A stretch of 64,000 bases of DNA from Eudorina sp. 2006-703-Eu-15. Lineage: Eukaryota > Chlorophyta > Chlorophyceae > Chlamydomonadales > Volvocaceae. The position numbers were made by a program, and so were the translations under genes. This document shows positions 10,549 to 21,300 of the stretch, in pieces. The notes beneath the pieces are model-generated. The model saw nothing but the letters and a program-made list of their open reading frames with translations, had not been told where the DNA came from and made no database searches. Every line of letters starts with the position of its first letter. The stretch's first letter is position 1. The DNA is taken from assembly GCA_003117195.1 (NCBI GenBank), contig BDSI01000017.1:857362-921361 (forward strand). Direction: 5' to 3'.

Positions 10549-13500
10549 CTACATCTTCCCCCACAATGCGGGCATTTCCGTGGTCACCGTGCGGGACTTG
10601 GGCTGCATGGGGCCCTGGAGCGCATCCGCCACCAACTCGCACCCTCCGGAGGGAAGCAAGGACTCGTATGGCGGCTGCTGGGGCGGCGGAGGCTGCAGAG
10701 GCGGCGCCTGGGAAACGCCGATGAACGTTTGCGGTGCCTGCAGAAAGCAATGCAGCCCACCGGTGAGAGCCGCGTCACCGCTGAAGTACGGCAGCGCGCC
10801 GTGGCCTGGCGACAGCCCACTTGCTGGAGCGGCCAAAGGCAGCAGCGGCTGCTGCTGATGCTGCTGTCCGGCAATGCCCAGCTGCGCTGCAGTCTGTGGC
10901 GGCGCGAGGGAGGGCTGCCGCACGCCGTTGCGCTTCTGCTGATCCACCGCTGGCCTCGGCGGGCTCACCGTCAATGGCTGCGACGGCTGCTGTAGCTGCT
11001 GCTGTAGCTGCTGCTGCGGTAGCTGTTGCTGCTTTAGCTGCTGCGGTAGCTGCTGCTGGTGTAGCTGCTGGTGTAGCTGCTGCTGTTGCTGCTGCGGTAG
11101 CTGCCGCGGTAGCTGCTGCGGTAGCTGCTGCGGTAGCTGCTGCGGTAGCTGCTGCGGTAGCTGCTGCGGTAGCTGCTGCGGTAGCTGCTGCGGTAGCTGC
11201 TGCGGTAGCTGCTGCGGTAGCTGCTGCGGTAGCTGCTGCGGTAGCTGCTGTTGCTGCTGGTACCGCTGGCGTTGCTGCTGGAACGGGTGTTTTTGGCACC
11301 ACTCCGGGAACGGCAGTGATAGCTCAATGGGCAGAGGTTGCGGAGGCTGCTGTGGCTGCGGATGCTGCTGCGACTGTTTCGGCTGCCGTGGCTGCGGAGG
11401 CTGCTGCAACTGCTGGGGCTGTTGGGATGGCTGCAGTTGTTGCAGATGCTCTTGAAGGACCTGCCCACACATCGGTTGGGGCCGCGGGGGGCCCCACTCT
11501 GGTTGCTGCCACTGCAGTTCCGGCGGCTGCAACGGAGCCGATCGCTGTTGTGGGTGGTGGCCCAGCCGCAACTGCGGTTGTTGTGGGGGCTCCTGCTGCT
11601 GCTGCAAGTCCTGCTGCTGCTGTTGAGTGACAAGGGGATACTGCCAAACCCGAGACTGCTGTGATTGCGGAAGCTGCTCCGGCTGCCACGGAGAGTGCTG
11701 GTGGTGGTGGTGGTGGTGGTGGTGGTGCTGCTGCTGCTGCTGGGTCTGTTGGGGTGCCGGTGGCCAGACCGCTGGTAGGTCCGGCAGCTGCGACGGCGGC
11801 TTTGGCAGCGCCGCGCCGGCGGCCACACGAGTGCTGCCGGTGATAGGCAGCGCGGCATACCCACTGAGCATACCCACTGACTTGTTTGCCATGTCTGACG
11901 TTGGAGGCCTGACGGGATGCGACGGCCCATTCAGGAACGCGCGTGTCTGTGCCTGCAAGAGTGAATCAGCATTCCGACCAGACTCAGACGGCGCCGGTGG
12001 CTGCTGCACGGACAGGGCTCCTTCCAACTGCCTGTGCTGTTGCTGCTGCTGCTGCTGGTCGGGTGGCAGCGGCGGTTTCGGAGCGAGCGCCAGCGACGGA
12101 GGCCAAGGCATGTGCGGCTGTGAGGGCGGCGGCTGCAGTGAGTGTCCGTGTGGCGGCTGAACGTGGTGCTGCTGCCCCGCAGGTGGCGCCCCGGCCTGTG
12201 GCAGCGCCGCCCGGTCCTGGTCCTGGTCCTGGTCCTGGTCCTGGTCCAGCGATTGCCGCTGCATGAGCGTGATGAGCAGCGCCCGCAAGCCCGGCGGCCC
12301 CGACAACCCCCGTGGCAGGACTAGGTCGCCCTTAGCCGGATGACTCGGTAGACCCGCCGCCTTTGCCGAGGCTAACGCAGCTCCCAGCAATTTCTCCACG
12401 TGCTGCAAGGCTAGCTTCCAGCCCACCGTGCATGCAGCTAGGTGGATGAAGTAGCCGTAGGGCCTGTGGTCGGACCTCAGCTTCTCGGTATCACTCTTGA
12501 TGACGGTGTCGAAGAAGTCAGTTGCCACCTGCTGGACCTGCTTCTTGCTCTGGCCCTTCAGTGGCACCTTGACGGCCTGCGGCAGCAGCAGGGACGAGGG
12601 CCCAGGCGGGCCAGAGGGTGGACGATAGATGGCGGAAGGGGTGTGTGTGTGCGTGCGTGTGTGTGTGTGCATGTGTGCGTGAGTCGTTTCATATCTGCCG
12701 GGTCGACGCTGGCCGGGGGCGCTAAGCCGCTAACCCGCCCCATACGGGAGACCGCCGAAGCACTCTCCCCCGGATTCGTGGGAGAGGGGCGTAAGGGGCC
12801 TCTGTCCCCTCGCTCTCAACCAAGGGCGCGCGCCCGATCCCTGAGGATCGGTGACAGCTTTGCCCCCTCAAGGGATTGGGCAGAAGCCCATCCCGGGCGG
12901 TCTGCGCCTCGCAGTCCGCTGTCCAACCTCCTCAAGTCCTTGCAGCACCCAGGGCGCGTGTGTTTGTGTGTGTGGCGAAGCGCGAACCAAAGCCCGCAGG
13001 ATGCACAGTCAGCATCTGCCACTAGGTATCAGCTGGTAGTCCTTACTAGCGCATCAGCATCCATAGCCCTTGCACAGACTTTAATTCAGCATCAAGGATA
13101 CCACGCTGCCTGCAGGATCCCCCTGGAGCACACACGAAAGCGTGGTGGCCTGGGTCGCTGCTTTCAAGCCATGCTGCGGCTGTCCCCCGTCTCCGTACCT
13201 CGTGATACGCCTCGATGACGTCAGCCAACACCAGGTAGCCCAGAGCGCAGTTGTTGGCCTGGCTGAACCTGGCCGGCACGCCGCAGGTGCCCGCGACCGT
13301 GCGCGGCAGCTTATCGTTGATTCTCCACTGCAAACCAACCAGACCGCCAAGGGCACGTTGGGAGCGGGAGGGGGCAGGTGTTACAAGGCAAGCGATCTGC
13401 AGATGAACGCGGCAGTGTCGGGTCAGTGAAGGCGCGGAATGCATGAACCATTGAACCTCCCTGCCTACCTTGAGCTGGTTCCGATCGTAGCCACTGACCA

Positions 13501-14600
13501 CGCGGTACGGATATTCCGGCTCGTACTCGTACTTCACACCCTCCATCCACTGCTTGTCGCCTCGCCTCACGACGGCGCGGCAGATACCCTGGTAGGCCTC
13601 CTCGGCGGACACTGCGGGGTCACCCTTCTTCCAATCATCCACGGCGGTCAATCCGGTGTGCTCCAGGCGCCCCATCATGGCCTCCACCCAGTCCTTCACG
13701 GCTTTGTACACGCGGCCTTCCGTCTGCCAGCCTTCCTCCCCCACGAGGCGGTGCAGCCATCGGGTGGCCTCCCACCAATCTTGCGGCACCCCCGGATCTT
13801 TATCCGGCGCCACGGGCGCCAGGCCGTGGAAGTAGCAGTAGGTGAAAGCGGCCCACACTGTATAGGCGTTGAGGGCCTGCCAGGAGGCCAGGTCGCCGGG
13901 CTGTACGGCGGGTGGCCGTACCAGCTCCTCCCGGTGGATGAGCTGGGCGGCATGCTCGGCAACCTGGGCCTTGAGCGGGGCCCAATTGTCCGGAAAGGCC
14001 TCGTCCGGAAAGGCCTCGTCCGGAAAGGCCCATGTCATAAACTGTTTGAGCATTGGCGGGGTGACGATGGAAAGGCGGGAGAGGCGGATGAGGATGGAAA
14101 GGTAGATGGATTGATGCTGGGGCATCGGTGGGCTGCCAGGGCCCAGGGGCTGCGTGAACGGGCGCCAGGACAGAGCTGGCATTTGCTTACCTCGAGCAGT
14201 GCTGCGACGTACTCGGAGGCAACGAGCAGCAGCTGGAAGCACCAAACAGGCCACAGGTGCGTCTCCGCACTGACCAAGCTTTTCGGGGGCTTTACCCGAA
14301 TTCTTCCGCCGGGAACCTGCGGTAGTAAACAACGTGTGCCGATGACGTGGCAAACAACATCCAGACAACATCTGTTGGAGTTGACAGTCTGACACATCCC
14401 AAGCGCACGACTGTCAGACTCACCGGTATTTCGAGCGCGTACCCTAAGAACCCATTGAGACGTGCTTGTATGCTACACGAGCGGCTTGATTTCCTGCCCC
14501 GCCTGTCACTCGTCGGTTCAACCACTTCAACGACAAGCGAAGGGAAACAGTCGCCACGCACGCGTGGCACAGATATGCGCTTGTCGGACCAGGCGGACAT
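10549..14600 (-). CDS. Q-rich paralogue A, five-exon hypothetical protein
   Basis: Five exons join in phase 0 with GT-AG borders: 14600-14424, 14316-14191, 14041-13469, 13327-13199 and 12576-10549, giving 1010 residues. Exon 2 (LWPVWCFQLLLVASEYVA) is hydrophobic; exon 3 begins FMTWAFPDEAFPDE and is Trp/Ala-rich; exon 4 is the best conserved (TVAGTCGVP, LGYLVLADVIEAY). Exon 5 starts with a globular ~100-residue segment (VATDFFDTVIKSD, RPYGY, GWKLAL). Low complexity follows: DQDQ repeats, poly-Gln, ten His, and QQLP repeats, ending EMPALWGKM. Compared with B it lacks a ~150-residue basic module. All exons are open. The family is unknown to me; nuclear or RNA-related scaffolding is possible but unproven. 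Confidence 0.65.
11092..11250 (-). repeat. 12-bp coding repeat (QQLP) in gene A
   Basis: About 13 units of CAGCAGCTACCG encode a QQLP array. B and C lack this array, so it expanded after the copies separated. Confidence 0.85.
12640..12682. repeat. GT microsatellite in intron 4 of gene A
   Basis: An impure (GT)n tract with GC interruptions. B has a similar GT-rich tract at about 21270-21365 in the same intron; C does not. Noncoding. Confidence 0.8.
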
Positions 14601-16691
14601 ATCCGTTCAGTGCTGGTCACCGACAGCTACTAATGTATTAGTAAATCTCATCTTGGTTTTGCTGTTCAGTATGGCCTTTCGGACCAATAGAGCACAGCGA
14701 ACCTCGGCAACAATCGACTCGTTCAGGATGTTCAAGAGATTATCAATTTCCAACCCCAAAGTACTCATCAGCATAATTATATAACATTATTGCGAGCGAA
14801 AGACTCGCACTTCTGTTCGTGTAATTACGACGTAGAGTTTACATGAAGGTAGCGATGAGAAGTAGGCGGGGTGTTCGGGCCCGGGGCCCCCTTCGAACAC
14901 CAAAACGCAAAGTGCAATTCAGGCGCATTGATTAAAAGAAGCAATTGAGCATGATGCTTTGTTATTCGTGGGCGTGCATCTTATTAATGGAGTGGATCAG
15001 CACTTCTACTCAGGGAGTGGTGGAGTGCCACTTTACGAGTGGTGATTTCCATTTGATACGGTACATTCTCAATGCGGCCGATAAAGTAAAATATTTTGTG
15101 CATGAAATAAGTAGAATGTTTTCAGATGCTCTACGTATCGCGCTTCATTTTTTGTCAATACGGGTAGACTTTTCCCCTTCCCCCCCTTGGAAATGTCTCC
15201 AAACTGTCTTCAGAGAAGTGACAGGTATCATGTAGCAATGGCATACTCCGCAAGCTTACAAAGAATGAGGTATTTGATCCTTAAGTTTGCGGTCCGGCCG
15301 GCGATGCAACTCCGCAATACACCAACCAATATTAGTTCCTCAGAGGGGATGCACACAGATTTTGTATGTTGCAAATTTAAAGATATGGGAAACAAGCAAT
15401 GGTTGGGGGCTATGCAGCAGCTCACGGGACCAAGCCAAAATCTTATGAGCAGGGGCTCAGGGATGGGCTCCGTGGTCCGGGTCAGGGTATACGCATATGC
15501 AGGGTCGGGATATGGGCACAGGGTCAGGGTTGGGTCAGGGCAGGGTCAGGGCATGGGCAAAGGTTCAGGGCAGGATCAGGGGTCAGAGCAGCGTCAAGGT
15601 CATCATACAGATTCAACTCCGTGTCACATAAAACCGTGTGCAGACATAATTTAATTGCGCCTTCAAACAATACAAAATATTGAAAATGCGTCTGTTAACT
15701 ATGTTTGGCGCTTTGGCCGAATCCGGGAGTTGTCTGAGTCATGGCAGTTGATGGCGGAATGCCGGTTCTTGCTTTCGCAAGCTGTTATTAACTCCGCAAT
15801 ACGTCAGGTATATGTTTCTAAGAACTATTATAAGGCTCGAATTTGGTTGCCCCCGTATCAGCTCCCCTTGTCGTGACGGACCCCGAGTACGATCGTTCGG
15901 TACTAACCGACGGCTAACGTGCCGGCCACGCTGTGCAAGGAGCGATGCTTGGCATTCATAATAATTGGGATCAGAAGGTCATTCGCGCAAGGGCCCAAAG
16001 GGTTGGGGTCGCCTTCGATAGCGGGCAGCAGAGGCGGGCGGCACGGCCTGCAGGGCCTGGGAGATCGCATGGTTGCGCAGGCGAACAGGTACACAAAGAT
16101 GAAGGCGTTCGATGTGAACGGCGGTGTCGGCAGCGGATGACGCAGGCGGGCCAACTCCTACCGGAACTTGCACGAAGATGCGATGCGCTGGACGGGAGGT
16201 CAAACTGAAGCCTGTTGGAACGGTTGATCGGAGGTTGACTAGAGGTCGAATAATCATGGCCGCCGTCGGGCGGACCGTCGGCTGAGGTGCGGCGCTCCCA
16301 GGCCACTCAGTCCGGCTATTATTGGTGTGCACGACAGCCTGTGCGGTCGCGGTTTCCAGTGCGGCGTTTCTCGGGGTCGATGCTGAAAGGGCGCGCCACA
16401 GGCTGGGGTATCATCAGCCCGGCCGACGGCCGCAGGCCCGGAACCTGTATAGGTGTATTTATGGTCGGGTACCTCGTGGCGGGTTGTTCGCCCTTGCATG
16501 GGAATGAGGTTCCGACGCGTAATGGTGGGCAAGCCGAAGGGCAGAAATTTTGTGAGGAATAGATTCCTTTTTTGGAATAAATCAGGTTTTTGAGTTCCAG
16601 AAAAAAAGAATAGATCGGGCCTGGGGCTTACATCTTCGTTCCTTAGGCCAAACCACAAGCAAGGTGCTTCCTGATGGGCTCTGTACGAATG
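14601..16691. other. Spacer between A and B, no gene supported
   Basis: 14640-15420 and 15610-15890 are AT-richer than the genes and hold only short frames (for example 14945-15235 plus). 15900-16560 is GC-rich with overlapping frames on both strands but no domain. The promoter of gene A should lie just to the right of 14600. No RNA gene seen. Confidence 0.3.
15452..15600 (+). repeat. Degenerate GGGTCAGG minisatellite
   Basis: Irregular repeats of GGGTCAGGG/GGGCAGGGT with interruptions. The unit is not the TTTTAGGG telomere repeat of Chlamydomonas and is too irregular to be telomeric. Confidence 0.6.
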
Positions 16692-17659
16692 ACAAGTAGG
16701 GGTTGGCTTCCTCGAAGCCGGAAAAGGGCGGGGCCCCCTATAATCCGTACAGGCCGCTTGCTTTAGAACGAAAACTCTATTACCGCGCAACAGTGTGAGA
16801 GAGTGAAAGGTTACCATTGGGGGTGTCGTTGATGTTGAAGGTGGATTGGCGTGCATAGATTCACCAAGCCCAAACACGTCGGCAGCCCCGAAACCATCCT
16901 GCAGTACGCGCCGCCGGCGACGGCGGTCACCGTATCGTAACGCCTCTGCATTACCGCATCCGTCTGTCAAGCAGATGATCACATAGCAAGCTTGAAGCAT
17001 TCTTGTTTTGCCCTGCAACTGTACGTAGTTGTTTGGTCCGTCGGCAAGCATGCAGCCCTTCAGTTGCACGCCCGCAGCAGACGTGAACCTCTAAAGTTTG
17101 CTATCAATAGTTACATAGCAAATATAAGGCAAGAACAGGGTGCGAAAAGAGACCCGGATTTCGGGCCATCGGAACTGGAGAACTCGTTGGCACTCTGTAC
17201 GCTATCCCTTTGCATCTTGAAACTCTGATTCAATACATATTGTTGATTTGTATTCATCTGGCAAGACAGAAAGGCAAATCTTGATGTTGGTGGTATCTTG
17301 ATGTTCAAACATCATAACACTATCGAAGTTCAATTTAGCACGCGCCGCCCATTCCTAATCCAAGTATTCATCATGCGGCACCTGTTGCAACAAACATGAG
17401 CGCGAGAGGCGTTGGGTGGATGTTGACTCGGGTCCATGGAGACCGCGGAGCTTTACTTTGACCGTTTGTGCGCAAAGAATTTTTTTCAGCCAAACCAAAG
17501 TTATCTTGCAATAGAGGACAATTAATATGACAAATATTGCGAATTAGTTTAGCGGATAATGAACGTTTTGCCGTTACCCACGCACGGCACACGGACATGG
17601 GCAATCCTAGGGGGCGGGGCCCCCCGAACGCGCTTCGCGCTGGGGCCCCGCCCAAAAAA
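16692..17659 (-). mobile_element. ~1-kb dispersed element, copy 1 (inverted relative to 34953-35960)
   Basis: It aligns over its whole length with 34953-35960 in the opposite orientation, with many substitutions and small indels. Both ends carry GGGCGGGGCCCC-type blocks that can fold back. One end has a palindromic AGCGCGAAGCGCG hairpin, the other a GGCTTCC..GGAAGCC-type hairpin. No transposase or reverse transcriptase frame is visible. It abuts the 3' flank of paralogue B. Probably a non-autonomous DNA transposon; class not proven because target duplications are unclear. Confidence 0.65.
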
Positions 17660-18301
17660 CCTTGCAGAACGTCATTGCATTTATGGTAATGTGCAAGCTT
17701 GAACCCTGCTGCTCAGACAGCATCAGCAATGCACGGCCAGTAGGTCGGTCAGGTCTCTTAATGAGCCCTACTTCTGGGGCATTGAAGACTAAGGGTCCAC
17801 CTTAACGGTTGCACACAAACAACATTGTACCGCCTTGGCGGTGGGGCCTGCCGGGGCTTGCCCTGTATACACCGTTGATCCCTTTGGGGTCCGCTGTAAC
17901 GTTCATTCATTCATTATACGAGACATCCGCCGTATCCCAACATGCATTAGGCCCCGGCCACTCCTGCCTATCACTTCCTGCGGATGGGCAGCTACACGCC
18001 GCTTCAGGGCCGTCAAAATGCCGTCACCCTTTGCCCCAACACCCGAAACGCCCCGGACCATCTAGGCAAATGATACGCGCAACGTAGCCACTACCGCGAC
18101 CCTCTGCAAGGCGCCGGACTGGCCGCCTCTGCCTCCTCCCACACCTACACTAACACATCCGACGCCTGCGTCCGACCTCGCTGCCGGCCCAACAGCAGCC
18201 CAGCACGTGCCACATGTTACTTAAAATTCCGAAACCGCCGTGCAGGACCCTACCCGGGAACCCTGCCCGAATAGGACTGAAGCCCCGCTGGGGTGATGCT
18301 G
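17660..18301 (-). other. 3' flank of paralogue B
   Basis: From 17660 the sequence matches the C flank from about 30690 (CCTTGCAGAA..), and from 17935 it matches the A flank as well. A 32-bp phrase at 17877-17908 recurs exactly at 23746-23777 on the other side of gene B. Likely 3' UTR plus downstream flank. Confidence 0.5.
17877..17908 (+). repeat. 32-bp direct repeat bracketing paralogue B (left copy)
   Basis: Identical over 32 bp to 23746-23777, same orientation; it begins GATCCCTTTGGGGTCC. A partial version lies near 8511-8560. It may mark a duplication joint or a short dispersed repeat. Confidence 0.75.
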
Positions 18302-21300
18302 CTACATCTTCCCCCACAATGCGGGCATTTCCGTGGTCACCGTGCGGGACTTGGGCTGCATGGGGCCCTGGAGCGCATCCGCCACCAACTCGCACCCTCC
18401 GGAGGGAAGCAAGGACTCGTATGGCGGCTGCTGGGGCGGCGGAGGCTGCAGAGGCGGCGCCTGGGAAACGCCGATGAACGTTTGCGGTGCCTGCAGAAAG
18501 CAATGCAGCCCACCGGTGAGAGCCGCTCCACCGCTGAAGTACGGCAGCGCGCCGTGGCCTGGCGACGGCCCGTCTGCTGGCGGGACCACAAGCGGCTGCT
18601 GCTGCTGGTGCGGTCCGGCAATGCCCAGCTGCGCTGCAGTCTGTGGCGGCGCGAGGGAGGGCTGCTGCACGCCGCTGCGCTGCTGCTGATCCGCCGCTGG
18701 CCTCGGCGGGCTCACCGAGTTCCGGTGCGGCAGGCTGTTGGGACCTTGGCCTTGCTCCCCGGGCTGCGCTGCAGCGGCCTGGGCTGTCGAGCCGCCCGCC
18801 ACCCCGTTCGTGCCGCGACCTCCACTCCTACCCCCTGCGGCTTTGGCCCGCGTCTTATAGGTCCTCCGGGTCGTCCTCAGCACGGGTAGCGCCTCCTGGG
18901 TTTCCACATTGCGACAGCCCGCCTGCGAGGTGAGCCGGGGCAGACCCACCGGCGGCTGCTCCCCAGACGTGTCGGCCAACTTCACGCTGGCTATCTTGGA
19001 CTCCACATCGCTGATGATGACGCCCGCAGTGGGCTGCGTGGCTGGTGGCCACGACTGTGCGGCATGTTGGCAAGGCTCCGGCCCTTCGGACGCGCTCTTG
19101 ACGGTTGCCGTGTCACGCTGGCTTGGCCGCGGCTGGGCGAAGTGAGGATTGAGGGGCGCAGGTGGCTCAGACTGGTGGGCCGGACCTGACTGTGACAGCT
19201 GAAGGACAGGCGGCATTGCGAACCCGCCAAGCTGCTGCTGTGGTCGCTGCTGCTGCTGCTGTAGCTGGTGCTGCTGTACCTGCTGCTGCTGTACCTGCTG
19301 TTGCTGTAGCTGCTGTTGCTGCTGCTGTTGTTGTAGCTGCTGCTGCATTGGACCCTGGCATGGCTGCAGTTGATGTGTTGGCAGCTGCTGCTGGTGCCGC
19401 TGGCGTTGCTGCTGGAATGGGTCCTGTTGGCACCACTCCGGGGACTGCAGTGATGGACCAATCGGCAGAGGCTGCAAAGGCTGCTGTGACTGCTGCGGGT
19501 GTTGGGACTGCTGCAGCTGTTGCAGCGGCTCTTGCTCACGCATCGGTTGGGGCCGCGGGGGGCCCCACTCTGGTTGCTGCCACTGCAGCTCCGGCGGCTG
19601 CAACGGAGCCGATCGTTGTTGTGGGTGGTGGCCCTGCGGCAACTGCTGTTGCTGTTGTGGCCGCTCCTGCTGCTGCAGCAAGTCCTGCTGCTGTTGAGGG
19701 AGGGGATACTGCCAAACCCGAGACTGCTGTGACTGGGGAAGCTGCTGCTGCTGGGACATGTTTTGGATTGACAGATGCGATTGCTCGGGTAGAAGCCGCT
19801 GCGGTGGCTGTTGCTGCACCTGCTGCAGCGCTTGCTGCTGCCGCCAGTGTGTCTGCTGTTCCATCGACACCGCTTCCCAAAACGGTATCTCTTGCGGCGG
19901 TTTTTGTTGCAGCAGCAGCTGCTGTGGGTGATGGGACGGAAGCATCAGCTGCTGCTGCAGTCCCTGATGGCGATCGACTTGCTGCTGATGATGTTGCTGC
20001 TGCTCTTCGTTATGCTGTTGATGTCGTTGTTGCTGCTGCATTTGTTTTTGGTTATGGACCTGTTGCAGCTGCTGTTGATGAGCCTGCTCCTGCGGTTGAA
20101 GGTAGGGACGCTGCAGCTGCTGCTGCTGCTGCTGCGGCGGCGGCTGGGTCTGTTGGGGCGCCGGTGGCCAGACCGCTGGTAGGTCCGGCTGCTGCGACGG
20201 CGGCTCTGGCAGCGGCGCGCCGGCCACACGGGTACTACCGTCAATAGGCATCGCGGCAGACCTGAGCATACCCATTGACGTGTTCGCCGTTTCTGACCGC
20301 GTCAGAAACATGGGAGGTCTGACGGACTGTGAGGGCCCACTAAATGACGCGTGTGTCTGTGCCTGCAAGGGTGAATCAGAGTCCGAACTAGACACAGTCG
20401 GCGCCAGTGGCTGCTGCACGGACAGGGCCCCTCCCAACTGCCTGTACTGCTGCTGCTGGTGGTGGGGTGGTCGCGGTTTCGGAGCGAACGCCAGCGATGT
20501 AGGCAAAGGCATGTGCAGTTGTGAGGGCGGCAGCTGCGGTGAGTGTCCTCGTTGCTGCTGTTGCTGCTGTTGCTGCTGTTGCTGCTGTTGCTGCTGTTGC
20601 TGCTGTTGCTGCTGTTGCTGCTGTTGCTGCTGTTGCTGCTGTTGCTGCTGTTGCTGCTGTTGCTGCTGTTGCTGCTGTTGCTGCTGTTGCTGCTGTTGCT
20701 GCTGTTGCTGCTGTTGCTGCTGTTGCTGCTGTTGCTGCTGTTGCTGCTGTTGCTGCTGTTGCTGCTGCTGCCCCGCAGGTGCCGCCGCCTGGTCCTGGGA
20801 CTGGTCCTGGGACTGGTCCTGGGACTGGTCCTGCTGGGACTGGTCCTGGGACTGGTCCTGGGACTGGTCCTGGGCCTGGGACTGGGCTTGATTTCGCTCC
20901 TGCGCGCGCTGCATGAGCGTGTTGAACAGCCCGTGCAGGCCCGGCAGCGACATCTCTCGCGGCAGGATCAGCTCGATGCGGTCCTCAGCCGTCTGACCCA
21001 GTAGCCCTGCCGCCTCTGCCGAGGCTGACGCAGCATCCAGCCATGTCGGCACGTGATTCAGGACCAGCTTCCAGCCCATCGCGCAGGCAGCTAGGTGGTT
21101 GGCGTAGCTGTAGGGCCTGTGGTCGGGCCTCAGCTTCTCGGTATCGCTCTTGATGACGTTGTCGAAGAACTCACGGGCAACCTGGACCTGCTTCTCGCTC
21201 TGGCCCTTCAGTGGCATCTTGACGGCCTGCGGCAGCAGCAGGAAAAGGGCCCAGGAGCGCCAGAGGGGAAGGGGTTTATGTGTGTTATCAAGGAGAAAAG

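Noticed and set aside
15452..15600. Telomere-like G-rich repeat
   Set aside because: The unit is irregular GGGTCAGG/GGGCAGGG, not TTTTAGGG, and lies inside unique sequence.
20280..21004. Plus-strand frames with runs of Cys, Ala or Leu (up to about 70 residues)
   Set aside because: They are the antisense readings of the poly-Gln tract of gene B; the minus frame is the only one that joins conserved exons.
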